A stretch of 64,000 nt of DNA, from the NCBI GenBank assembly GCA_015680685.1, contig MNCI01001334.1, positions 74,206 to 138,205 of the forward strand, read 5' to 3'. Source of the stretch: Gnetum montanum (Eukaryota; Streptophyta; Gnetopsida; Gnetales; Gnetaceae). Of this stretch, positions 23,231 to 33,005 are shown piece after piece. Under the pieces are notes generated by a model that was given only the letters and a program-made list of their open reading frames with translations, made no database searches and was not told the origin of the DNA. Position 1 is the first letter of the stretch. Each line of letters starts with the position of its first letter. The translations under genes and the position numbers were made by a program.

Positions 23231-25400
23231 TTAAAACAAAATGAGGATAGAGTCTCTCACAAAATTATACATGACTAACAAACTATTTACATGACTTTGA
23301 ATGCCATAGTGCTGTTTTTTACAAAATTTGATCCAAGTGTATGACAAAATAAAAAAAAACTTGAAGTAGCTCAATGTACTGTATGTGCTCAATAGTGATG
23401 GCTCTTCCATCAGCTGCTTCCCCTTATCATTAGGCTTTTTGAATTGATATCTATTGAGTAATGCCTGAAGCTTCTCCTCTTCTATCTTAGGATCGTGTAC
23501 CATCCATGCTTGTTGAGCGATGTGTAATGGAGCTGGTACATCCCATAGGCATGGCAGTTGTGGAAACATCTAATTGGTCTTTACATACCAGGCTATGAAC
23601 TGTTATGGTTCTTCTTCAAATGCCTTAGATGTTTTCCTTAATTTTTGATAATCAAACATTCTATGAGCCAGGTTAGCTGCTACATCCTTCTGGCACTAGT
23701 AGCTAGCTTTTACAACTTCAAGTTTACAATTTGCTACATGAAATTTTTGTAAAGATTAATTTATGTCTACAAATTCTTTCTTGTATAAGGCATACACTTC
23801 TGCTACTTGTTTCTCCAATTCATTCCTGGGCTTACCTATTGTTAACATGGCCAAGTTAGTGTAGCAGAGATTTGCTAACCCTATGTATTCTGTGAGGTCT
23901 TCAATCTGCAGGTCTTTATTTTTGATTTCTCCTTGGTGGACATGGGCTAGACTATCCAAAATTGGCTGCCAATCTAGATTTTGCATAAAAATGGAATTGA
24001 TCTTGGCTTTGGCCATCTGGATTTATTTCTCATTGATTTGCTTGTACATGCCCACTTGATCATGGAAATGCTCTTTAAGTCATTCATGCTTCTTGGTCTC
24101 GTTTTGCCACATGTTGATCTCAATTGCAATTTTTTTTCTGATTGCACAGACTTCTTCCATTGATAAGATTCAGTTTTCCTAAGTCAAGACACTCATGTCC
24201 TAGTTAACATGAACTAACTATTCTTGAAGTTACTGGATTCTTTCCTCAAGAATGTTCTTTTGTCACTCACTATCGATTAGCTAAGCATTATTTATAGCTA
24301 ATTATTTGTTCTCCTCTTGTAAGGTAGTGAGTGCTTTGGCATGTGCATACGTATATGCTTCTACTACTAACACATCCCATACTACCTTTTCCTTCTCTCT
24401 TTTCATCTTCATATTGTGGTGGTTGAGGTGCCTCACATGGTTTGTTCGAAATTGGTTGAGTTGATTAGGCATAATGAACTACATCAGATCTCTTCTTTTT
24501 GCTCTCAAGGTCATGAGATCTTCTTGTAGTTCTTGGACTTCATTTTCAACATGCTTTGCCCTAGTCTTGGTCATAACCAACTTTTCCTTAGTGATGATTA
24601 GTTTAGGCTAGACTATAGTGATATCACTATGGATATCAAAGAGATTTTGCATTACTTATCCCATCTGCAATAATCTATCTAATATATCTTCATGTTCAAC
24701 CAGTCATTGAGTTTCCAACTAACATTTGAGCATCTTGCACTCTAAAGATATTGGCTAGTGGCATAACAATGATATTGAAGGACTCTTTTATGTGATTTGT
24801 GATCACTTCAGTGATTCCCACCACATCTTGATGCTACATGACCACCACTATGGCTTCTTCTCTTATTTCCAACATCACTTGGAATGATGCAATGTTCCCT
24901 GAGATCTATTATGACTAATCATTTGCTCCTCCTAACTACAATGAAATCTCCCTACTTGCAAGGTTTGTTGAAACTATGGATTTGAATGCATATTCGTTGA
25001 CCTTGTAGATATTGGCCTTCTCTCTTTTCCCTAGCTAATTATATCTTTAATCTACTGTAGATGGCTTATTTAAGGTCTATAGTCCTATGGCAATGGTGGT
25101 AAAACTTGTTGTTGTTGCTGATCAGCTGGTGCCTAACTATTGAGTCCTACTAATTATTGTTGGCCAATAGCTTGAATAGTATCAACAAGAGTTGAGCTTA
25201 TAGCTCCCTTAGTGCTTGCTTGTTTTTCCAACTAATCCTTTTTCAAAGCCATGGGTTTTGACATCTCAACATATGAAGCATTTTGAGCTTTTCTCAAAAC
25301 ATCATTTGTATAACCTAGTATGCCTACTTGTTTGCACAGCTTCCTAATTAGGTAGGGGAATGACAATGTTGGCTTCCCCACCTTCTTTTCATTGAATCAC
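23231..25400 (-). pseudogene. ORF2 of element C, C-terminal part
   Basis: Starting at the E insertion, the minus strand reads a degraded FNEKKxGK, then FPYLIRKLCKQVGILGYTND, matching the FPCLIRKLCQ block of E. A long coiled-coil region rich in Glu, Lys and Leu follows, ending in a KGKQLMEEPS tail like B and E. Stops are frequent. The part upstream of the insertion lies at 36959-37160. Confidence 0.7.
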
Positions 25401-26511
25401 TAATGAGAGGTGAGGTACCCCTACGCTCAACCATACGAATATGAGTGTTTTCACATGCGATCCGGTCGAACTCCGCAGACGGACTAGTTGTGGCACCTAG
25501 ACAGTTAACCGTAGGTCGCAATTCGCTGTCTTCCCACCTGGACTAATATTTATCATTTGTCACGTATGGTTTAGTCCAGAGTGAGGTGTATGATGTGTTC
25601 TAATTCTAATGCTACTCCTAATGGCAGTGGAAAATAATATTAACTAAGCTAAGCTAGGAGGGAAAGAGTAAGAGAATCTAATCTAGCCTAAGTGCGACGA
25701 GCAACCGATTCCTTCATCAACTGTACACATCTTGGACCTCGTGTATGACTATCATTGGGACTACCAAGCGCAGGTCCTAGGTATGCCACTAGGATTACCA
25801 AGCGTAGATCCCAAATACGCCACTGGGATTACCAAGCGCAGATTCTGGCTACACCACTGGGCTACCAAGTAGTCACACTTAAATGCTCGTAATCAAGTCG
25901 TACTCATTCCGCTTCTAGGAGTTTGAGGGTGAGAAGGACTAATCGCGATGAGCAACCGATTCCTTGACTAACCGTACACATTCGTAAATGCTCGTAATCA
26001 AGTCATACTCACACCACGCTACTGTAGATAATAAATAACATTAAAGAAATAAACAAACAAATCAATAACAAAGTGAATGCTGCAATGATGAAGTAATCTC
26101 GATCTTTATTGCCGGTCATGTGCGTGTCCAAGTATGTCACACTTGAATAAAGACACCATACAACTACATTCACCATACTACGGACAAACATTGGAAAAAT
26201 AAACTAACTCTGGAGGGATCAAACTGCCAGAGTTTCACTACAATCTAAACTGGGATGTCGAATAAGGGATAGCTGCTTCTTATTTATAGACATTGCGGCG
26301 GACTGCGATATCGCGTACGTAATATCGTAGGGAAGACGCGATATTGCATACGCGATATTGCGGGGAGATGCAATATTGGAAGACAACGACCTGTGACCTA
26401 TGGTTAACTGTCTAGGTGCCACAACTAGTCCATCTATGGAGTTCGACTGGATCGTGCGTGAAAACGCTCGTATTCGTATGGTTGAGCGTAGGGGTACCTC
26501 GCCGCTCATCA
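25401..26511. repeat. Compound, partly inverted 5' LTR of element E
   Basis: 25401 to about 26377 is an LTR in reverse orientation, matching the reverse complement of the 3' LTR at 35970-36958 but lacking the last part of U3. The final 134 bases (26378-26511) are the U5 end in forward orientation, followed at once by the PBS. Hence 25401-25535 and 26378-26511 are inverted repeats, and the outer end of the element is a U5 end. Confidence 0.75.
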
Positions 26512-26531
26512 TTGGCGCCGTTGTCGGGGAC
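26512..26531 (+). other. Primer-binding site of element E (tRNA-Asp)
   Basis: TTGGCGCCGTTGTCGGGGAC directly follows the LTR end CTCATCA. It is complementary to the 3' end of plant tRNA-Asp with one difference. Confidence 0.88.
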
Positions 26532-26652
26532 GATGCTAGTTATCTAGATTAGTTATATCATACAAGGTCGCTATAAAGAACTTAACGATATATCTCTTAA
26601 GAAGAAGTAATTATAAAAATTCACATATAAATTCACACACAACTTCACAACA

Positions 26653-28517
26653 ATGTCTCTCATACAAGATAACAATAACGCCACACTTAGTGAGGAAGTT
26701 CATTGAAGAACTAACGAATTATATGACGATGAAGATTGGAGTATAAAACTTGAAGTGGGAGTTTCCTATAAACATGAACAAAAACAACGTCATCATAACA
26801 CACGAATACATAACTTACCTGATGACGATGAACCCCCACTGGCCACTACAAGCCTAACGCAAATACAAGAGGCCGTTTGAATCTCACGTAGGCATCATAA
26901 AGAGAGCCGTCTACCTAGGCTTGATTTAAACAACTTTCCAAAATTTTCAGGGGGCTATGACTTAGATTCGCATCAACATTTANNNNNNNNNNNNNNNNNN
27001 NNNNNNNNNNNNNNNNNNNNNNNNNNNNNNNNNNNNNNNNNNNNNNNNNNNNNNNNNNNNNNNNNNNNNNNNNNNNNNNNNNNNNNNNNNNNNNNNNNNN
27101 NNNNNNNNNNNNNNNNNNNNNNNNNNNNNNNNNNNNNNNNNNNNNNNNNNNNNNNNNNNNNNNNNNNNNNNNNNNNNNNNNNNNNNNNNNNNNNNNNNNN
27201 NNNNNNNNNNNNNNNNNNNNNNNNNNNNNNNNNNNNNNNNNNNNNNNNNNNNNNNNNNNNNNNNNNNNNNNNNNNNNNNNNNNNNNNNNNNNNNNNNNNN
27301 NNNNNNNNNNNNNNNNNNNNNNNNNNNNNNNNNNNNNNNNNNNTGGACCAAAATATTAACTCAACAAAGGTCCATGATCATAACAAGGAGAGATCAACAA
27401 ATCTCAAGGTGGAAACATCATCTTTGCCAATACAAAAATCGTTAGAAGAAGCCAAGGCAAAGATAAACAAAATGTTGGAATGGATGTATGAAAAGTGTGG
27501 AGAATATATCAACAATCTTGGAGATAGAGTTTTGACAACCCAAGAAGCAGGACGAAATAGTAGACATTCGGAGAAAAATAATAAAGGGAATAAGTGCTCA
27601 ACTACCAATCCTACAAATGAATGCAACATATGCCTGTACGATCACCCCAAGGGCCAATGCCCAATACTATTACATATAAATGAGCATTGGGGAAACATGC
27701 TACATCCAGAGTTCGTACAGAGATACTGTGTTAGACCACAGTGGCAACAATCCCAGTCATGGGGGAGACCACCCTTAGACTGAAGGCACCCTTCATATTT
27801 TCTGAATCCAAATGCTTATCATGTCCAACATCCTGTTTCTCCATTTGGGCAACCGTACTCTATCTCACCACAATACCATTCTCCACCATACTATCAGCCC
27901 ATACCTCCAACACAACCACCACCTGATGCACCTTATATTCCTCCTAACTTTCAACATTCTTATCCTTTCCCTCCTTCCACAATGCCACCAACTATTCCTA
28001 AGGTGTTTGTGCCACCGCAATAACCCATGAACAACACTTGTGCTACTACTTCCAACAGCAGTGGCAACCTCAGCAACATCAAAGGTGTCCTTTCTTTAAA
28101 CATGGCTGTAGGAAGGGACAACATAATTCTGAGGCCCCTCCATCTTCCAATCTAGTGCAAGTTCCACATTGTGGTGCACCCTTACCTTCAAACCCAACGC
28201 GTCATGTAACTTCATTAGGGCCACCAACTTACACTTCAACAACCATATAGCTCAATGAACACAACCATGGGAGGCATCATCACAATCCTTGCATACCATC
28301 TAACGGTCACAAACATCATAGTGGGTCAACTCGTTATCCGGGAACTACATTGTATAAAGTGCCCCACTATGCCTATTATCATCAAGTGTGTGAACCCCGA
28401 GGGGATAAGTATAGACCAGTCCCAATACTTCCAACATGCAAGGATCCTTATCTTCCATTTATTAATCCTTGCTATTCTCAACCGCTTAGTTATGAGGGAT
28501 ATCCCCCATTTCAATAA
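26653..28517 (+). pseudogene. Gag of element E (degraded, gapped)
   Basis: Begins MSLIQD, homologous to the MPLLQD start of B. The 361-base gap removes the capsid core. After the gap come a coiled stretch (LPIQKSLEEAKAKINKMLEW), the knuckle CNICLYDHPKGQC (Cys-x2-Cys-x3-His-x4-Cys) and a Pro/Thr-rich tail ending YPPFQ and a stop. In-frame stops and frameshifts occur before and after the gap. The knuckle spacing is that of the Athila-type Gypsy gag as I recall it. Confidence 0.75.
26983..27343. other. Assembly gap (361 N)
   Basis: Run of N within the gag of element E; the open frame across it has no meaning. Confidence 1.
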
Positions 28518-29515
28518 CAAGCAGGATTAATAAATATTTTTCATTTTCTTTAATTTTACAACTTTTTGTTTTTTAGTTTTTCATTTTTCAACTTTTTGTT
28601 TTATCTTTTTGTGTGTTTGTCTTTTTACGCTTTTGTAAGTAATCTCATCTACCAATAAAACACTCATGTGGATCGTTGGTTGAGATGTGTTTTATGTTAT
28701 TAAGTCATGAGTGATCAATTATTTCGGAACAGTGAGCCCATTACACCCACTCATCCACTCTACAAATAAGAGGTTCTGTCAAGGGTATAGTCACATTCTT
28801 GAAATTTCTAAAACTTAAAATTAATTTTGTGTTCATTGTACCCAGAATGAAGAAGGATGGACCAAGAGGGAATGATTAGGGTGTGACATCAAGGGGACTT
28901 GTGGATTCTCTTTGGTGACGTCTGTGGAAGTTATCATGCAATATGGTTGTACTAAGATCCTTGTAGATCTAATGAAAAATGGAAGTAAGAGTAATCAAAA
29001 GGGCATTTGAAAATCAAAAGTTGTTCTAGGGGGTCCCATTGGAAAGACATGCATCCATGCCTAAATATTGGCGGCTTCTCTGGATTTAGTAAAGTGAAAG
29101 AAAAAAGAGAAAAAGAAAAAAAAAACAAAGTGCCACAAAACAAAAATCACTTCTCCCTTGTACTAAATGCCAAGTAATCGTACGCCTTGTTGTTGTGGTA
29201 CTCTCATAGTTGCTCATCATGGGATAAAACAATGCGATGTCACTGTTTAGAAGGATGGACTTGGTCCTAATCTTGGAATGACGGGTTAATGACACGTTAA
29301 TCATGCTTACACGCAAGATTAATTGTTCCCTAGGTCAGTTACCTCATGTCCCAATCTTTATGATCCCTTTCTATAGTTCATCTCATCTCACTGTTCGTGT
29401 AATTGTAGTTCGTGACCCATGTAACATAGAATTTTCATCTCATTTCGATGATGTTTACATGTGTGTGTTTTGTGGAGTTAGTGCAGATTACATTTAACCC
29501 TTCTAGTGCCCACGG
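28518..29515 (+). other. Post-gag spacer of element E
   Basis: T-rich just after gag, then unrecognised sequence with no pol motif. The last 40 bases match the block next to the inverted repeat in B. This is where an autonomous copy would carry PR to integrase. Confidence 0.55.
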
Positions 29516-29534
29516 ACACTTTAAGTGTGATTAC
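29516..29534 (+). repeat. Target-site duplication of the LINE, left copy
   Basis: CACTTTAAGTGTGATTACA is repeated exactly at 32082-32100. The uninterrupted relative of this site is in B at about 6258-6317 (opposite strand). Confidence 0.9.
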
Positions 29535-31725
29535 ATTTAACCCTTCTATCACCTTACTTAATGTGGTTTACAAAATTTGGGCGAAATGTTTGGCCTTGCA
29601 ATTAAAGAAAATCCTTACCCTTATTATTTCCCCCCAGCAGACTGGCTTTGTTCTAGGAAGATACATATTAAATAACGTGGTGGTTGCTTGGCAAGGTCTT
29701 AAGTGGGCTGAGGATGAGGGTTAGGATATCCTCCTGATGAAGCTTGACTACGCTAAAGCCTATGATAACATTAAGTGGGACTTCATTATCCAAACCATGG
29801 CTAAATTGGGTTTTGGCCCTAAGTTCATTCATATGGTAGAATGCTTATTCTCAGATGCTACTGCGCGAATCGCGACTACCTTCGGCATCACTTCTCCCTT
29901 CTCTATTCATAGGTCTGTTAGGCAAGGTTGCCCTCTTGCCCCTTACCTCTTCATCATTGCGGCTGATTTTCTCTGTCATCAAATCAGCTTGGATATTCAA
30001 AACAATGTTTTATTTGGGGTTCATCTATCTTCTCCTCAACATCAGCTCCTCAATATGCATTTCGCTGATGACTCCTTTTTCCTTATTCAAAACAATGCTG
30101 ATAATGTGCAGCGTCTCTTGTCTCGAGTAGAGCAATATTGCTCCCTCTCTGGATCTGTTATAAATTGGCGTAAATCTTCAGTTTATAGCTTCACCAATAA
30201 CTACAGTCATTTGCCCAATTATAGTTGGAAGCGTACTCAAGATCATGAGATCATTAAGCTTTTGGGAATCCCCTTTCGCTTTAGAGGCCCAACGTCAGAG
30301 CTCTGGGACCAAGTACTTTCTCGAATTCAAAGAAAAATTGAAAAATGGAAAACCAAACCCCTCACCCTCGCTGGTAAGTATCTAATCTGTAAGTCTATTT
30401 GTGCCTCTACCCATGTTTATTATTCGTCATGTTGGGCCCCTTCCCATGCTTCTTATCAAAAGCTTGAACGTTTATTTCGAGACTTCATGTGATCGTTTAA
30501 GGACTCCCAAAAAGGCTTTCATCGTGTAGCCTAGAATATAGTAACTCTTCCTAAGAACAAAGGCGGATTGGGCCTTTTGAACTCCTTTAAGCAAGGTCTC
30601 ACCCTTCACTAAGTGGTTGATTCAGCACCTGGATGCCCCCAATATTATTGGGAATCTTCTTCAGTTAAGGCTTCGACAAGCATTTCCTAAGAATAGGTCT
30701 ATCTGGAAGGGTATCCACCCTGTTAATTGGATCCTTTCTCCTCATGACATTATCATTCCTGGAACACATGTTTTCAAAAGCATTTGGAAGGCTTGGCAGG
30801 TCTTACATTCTCATGTGAATTGGAATAATATTCATATCAATCCTACTCTTCTTTCTAAGATTTGCCCCTAGTGGCTGCCCCTACGTCCTGCTCCTCTAGC
30901 CACGTCAAATGCCAAGATAGCCACCATCTGGTTTCAAAAGGGAGTTATTTCTCTTAGCTGTCTTCGTCTCACCAATCAGTGGATTACTTGGGATATGTTT
31001 GAAAACTTATATGGGGTTTCCAGATTTATGCACCATTTCCTTGATAGACTTTATCACTTCATTCATCAGTATTTGCATTTGGATGCTTCGGTTCCTAGTC
31101 TCTTCCATGGTCTCCAGTGAACTAATGGATTGAACCTTCTACCCTATAAACCACATGTGCCCTTTCAGCTATTGCATGATTCCTCTTTGATTGTTAATCA
31201 CTGCAATCGATCATGGTACAAAGAAGAGTCTGAACAGTTTTGGCTCTCTCTCTTTTCACAAGTTTGGAGACTTCCGACTCTTCCAAAAATTAAACAATTT
31301 CTTTGGTGCCTCTTGCATCAAGGCCTGCCTATCGGCAAACGTCATGAATACCTTGGGATTTCAAACCCTAATTACCCTCTCTGTGGAGGTCCTGAAGATT
31401 TTATCCACGTTTTTTGGCATTTCCCTTTCGCTCAGTCTTCATGGGAGTGGGTTTTAAAGTTTTTCCTTTGTGCACGTTTTCCTAGGAGGATATTTTATTC
31501 CGCTTTTTGGCCACCCCCTCTACTGACCTTCAGTTTCTTTGGAAAGTTATTAGGCCCCTCGTTCTTTACTATATATGGAAGCGCAGATGCACTGCTCTTT
31601 TCCAGAACACTAATTCGTCCAACTCTAACCATTTAAATATTATGGAAAAATCTCAAATTCTTCGCCTTGTGCATTTCCAAATTTTATCTCATACTTCTAA
31701 GTTAAAGTTGGATACTATTTAGTTG
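29535..31725 (+). pseudogene. LINE reverse transcriptase and zf-RVT region
   Basis: Begins in the RT fingers (ITLLNVVYKIWAKCLA, SPQQTGFVLGRYI). Palm motifs follow: KLDYAKAYDNI, RQGCPLAPYLF and the catalytic FADDSFF, which is intact. The thumb follows in the open segment 29737-30492. Stops and a frameshift then break the frame. The C-terminal part has the zinc-binding RT-associated domain (LPKIKQFLWCLLHQGLP and a LCGG...HVFWHF stretch) in 31130-31636. The protein would have nicked target DNA and copied its own RNA, but the endonuclease part is absent because of truncation. Confidence 0.85.
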
Positions 31726-32060
31726 TTTTATTATTTGTAGCCTTGGAGCAGATACACCAACTCGTGCACTCCTCCCAATCTCGATCTACTACATCAGAGT
31801 GTGTTATCATAATTTTGAGCATTTTGAGCTCTTTGTTGTTCTCCTGGTCTTATTAACTCGCAGTTCTTTTGGATTCCCAGCATTAGGTTGCTCTTTGGAA
31901 TGTACTCCCACTCCCTAAGAAGGATTAAGTTTCAAGATGTTTTCTTTCATCATCCGCATTTGTCATTGTTCTTCTCCCTATTTATCCATTAATATGTTCA
32001 GATGTAGATCATGTACTTAATCTCATTTAATTAATAAAATTCTCTTTTTGGGGTCCGACA

Positions 32061-32077
32061 CCCCCCCCCCCCCCCCC
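32061..32077 (+). repeat. Poly(C) tract at the LINE 3' end
   Basis: Seventeen consecutive C between GTCCGACA and GCCC, immediately before the right target duplication. Confidence 0.8.
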
Positions 32078-32081
32078 GCCC

Positions 32082-32100
32082 CACTTTAAGTGTGATTACA
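32082..32100 (+). repeat. Target-site duplication of the LINE, right copy
   Basis: Exact copy of 29516-29534. Element E resumes at 32101 with CAAGGGCAT, colinear with B. Confidence 0.9.
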
Positions 32101-32150
32101 CAAGGGCATAATAGGTTGTAACCTGCTTTGGGGAGGACCCACTTGTGTAA
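32096..32150 (+). other. Conserved inverted repeat with 37-base loop (element E)
   Basis: TTACACAAG (32096-32104) and CTTGTGTAA (32142-32150), 37 bases apart. Compared with B both arms changed in matching fashion. The LINE integrated within the left arm, and its right target duplication recreates that arm. Confidence 0.5.
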
Positions 32151-32455
32151 TTTGTTGTAATCTTCATTAATTCTCTAGCTAGAACACACAATTTCTTAGC
32201 TTAATTTTTCATAATTTTCTTTCCCTATTATTATCCCTCTCAATTTTCAAGTTCCAATGTACCATTACATTCCCTTTTCTTCATAACCACCAAATTTATA
32301 ATTGTTAAAATTCATATCATTATCATTCATAGTGCCTTCCAACTCAATGCAATTATCCTAGGACATCTTTATACTTGCCAATGTCCTCGATATTTCACTT
32401 TAATTTCAAGAAAATCATTAAAAATTTGATATTTTCAAGTGTCTCACATTAGTTG

Positions 32456-32535
32456 GGATGAGATATCGCGTCCTACGAGATATTGCATACGCGATGTATT
32501 GTATGCGATATCTCATCCTATTTTGCTATAAATAG
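32456..32535 (+). promoter_or_regulatory. Putative internal U3-like promoter of element E
   Basis: GGATGAGATATCGC (32456-32469) and GCGATATCTCATCC (32505-32518) form a perfect 14-bp inverted repeat enclosing further ATATTGCATACGCGAT-like units. TATAAATAG follows at 32527. The motif vocabulary equals that of this element's own LTR U3. ORF2 starts 470 bases downstream. Confidence 0.5.
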
Positions 32536-32974
32536 GAGACCCCTGTTGCAACACTTAGCATCATTTTGCCATTTCTGCAGGGGGAATTGTTGAAATTTTT
32601 CTTTGCGACTTGCACTTGTGTGACCCTTGCTTTTTCACTCATATCTCGCGCCCTGGTACTCTGAATTTAATTCCATTTGAACCTGTTTGAACCCGGAGTG
32701 TTCAGTTTAGTCGTGGGGGAGAGACACTTATCGAAAAGTGCTTAACTTTTTTGAAATTTATCATTGCCCAAGGACATCAGTTAGGGTAATTAACTTAACA
32801 CTTAGGATAATTGTGCCAAAACTTATATAACCCTTAAGTACACAGGGCGATTAACAATGAAACCCACCTAAGTCATAGGACTCATCATTATAATTTTCAG
32901 GCATGATCACACATTATAATATATGATCTTTAATTAAGGTAAGTAGTAAGGTATAACTTGATTTCCAAAACAAT

Positions 32975-33005
32975 CTTACTAATGCTTGGCCCGTGTGATT
33001 GCAGA
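32975..33005 (+). promoter_or_regulatory. Putative branch point and 3' splice site before ORF2 (element E)
   Basis: CTTACTAATG (32975-32984), then GTGTGATTGCAG ending at 33004, one base before the ORF2 ATG. A strong donor-like AAGGTAAGT lies at 32936-32944. That would give a 66-base intron, short for a plant, so the true donor may be farther upstream. Confidence 0.55.

Larger units (their letters stand above)
22345..25400 (-). mobile_element. LTR retrotransposon C, left part
   Basis: Minus-strand element with its 3' LTR at 22345-23196 and ORF2 from 25400 leftward. It is interrupted at 25400 by element E and resumes at 36959 in the same ORF2 reading. Its gag, pol and 5' LTR are missing: the right end stops at about 37160 against fragment F. 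Confidence 0.75.
29535..32081 (+). mobile_element. 5'-truncated LINE inserted in element E
   Basis: A 2547-bp non-LTR retrotransposon bounded by an exact 19-bp duplication, truncated so that it begins inside the reverse transcriptase. It has an AATAAA signal at about 32034. It ends not in poly(A) but in TCCGACA plus 17 C (32061-32077) and GCCC. Confidence 0.9.

Noticed and set aside
26980-27351. 123-residue open frame across N
   Set aside because: Consists almost only of gap; on the other strand the flanks are gag of element E.
32936-33004. A complete small intron GTAAGT...CAG before ORF2 in E
   Set aside because: At 66 bases it is short for a plant intron, and B has GC in place of GT at that donor, so only the acceptor side is claimed.
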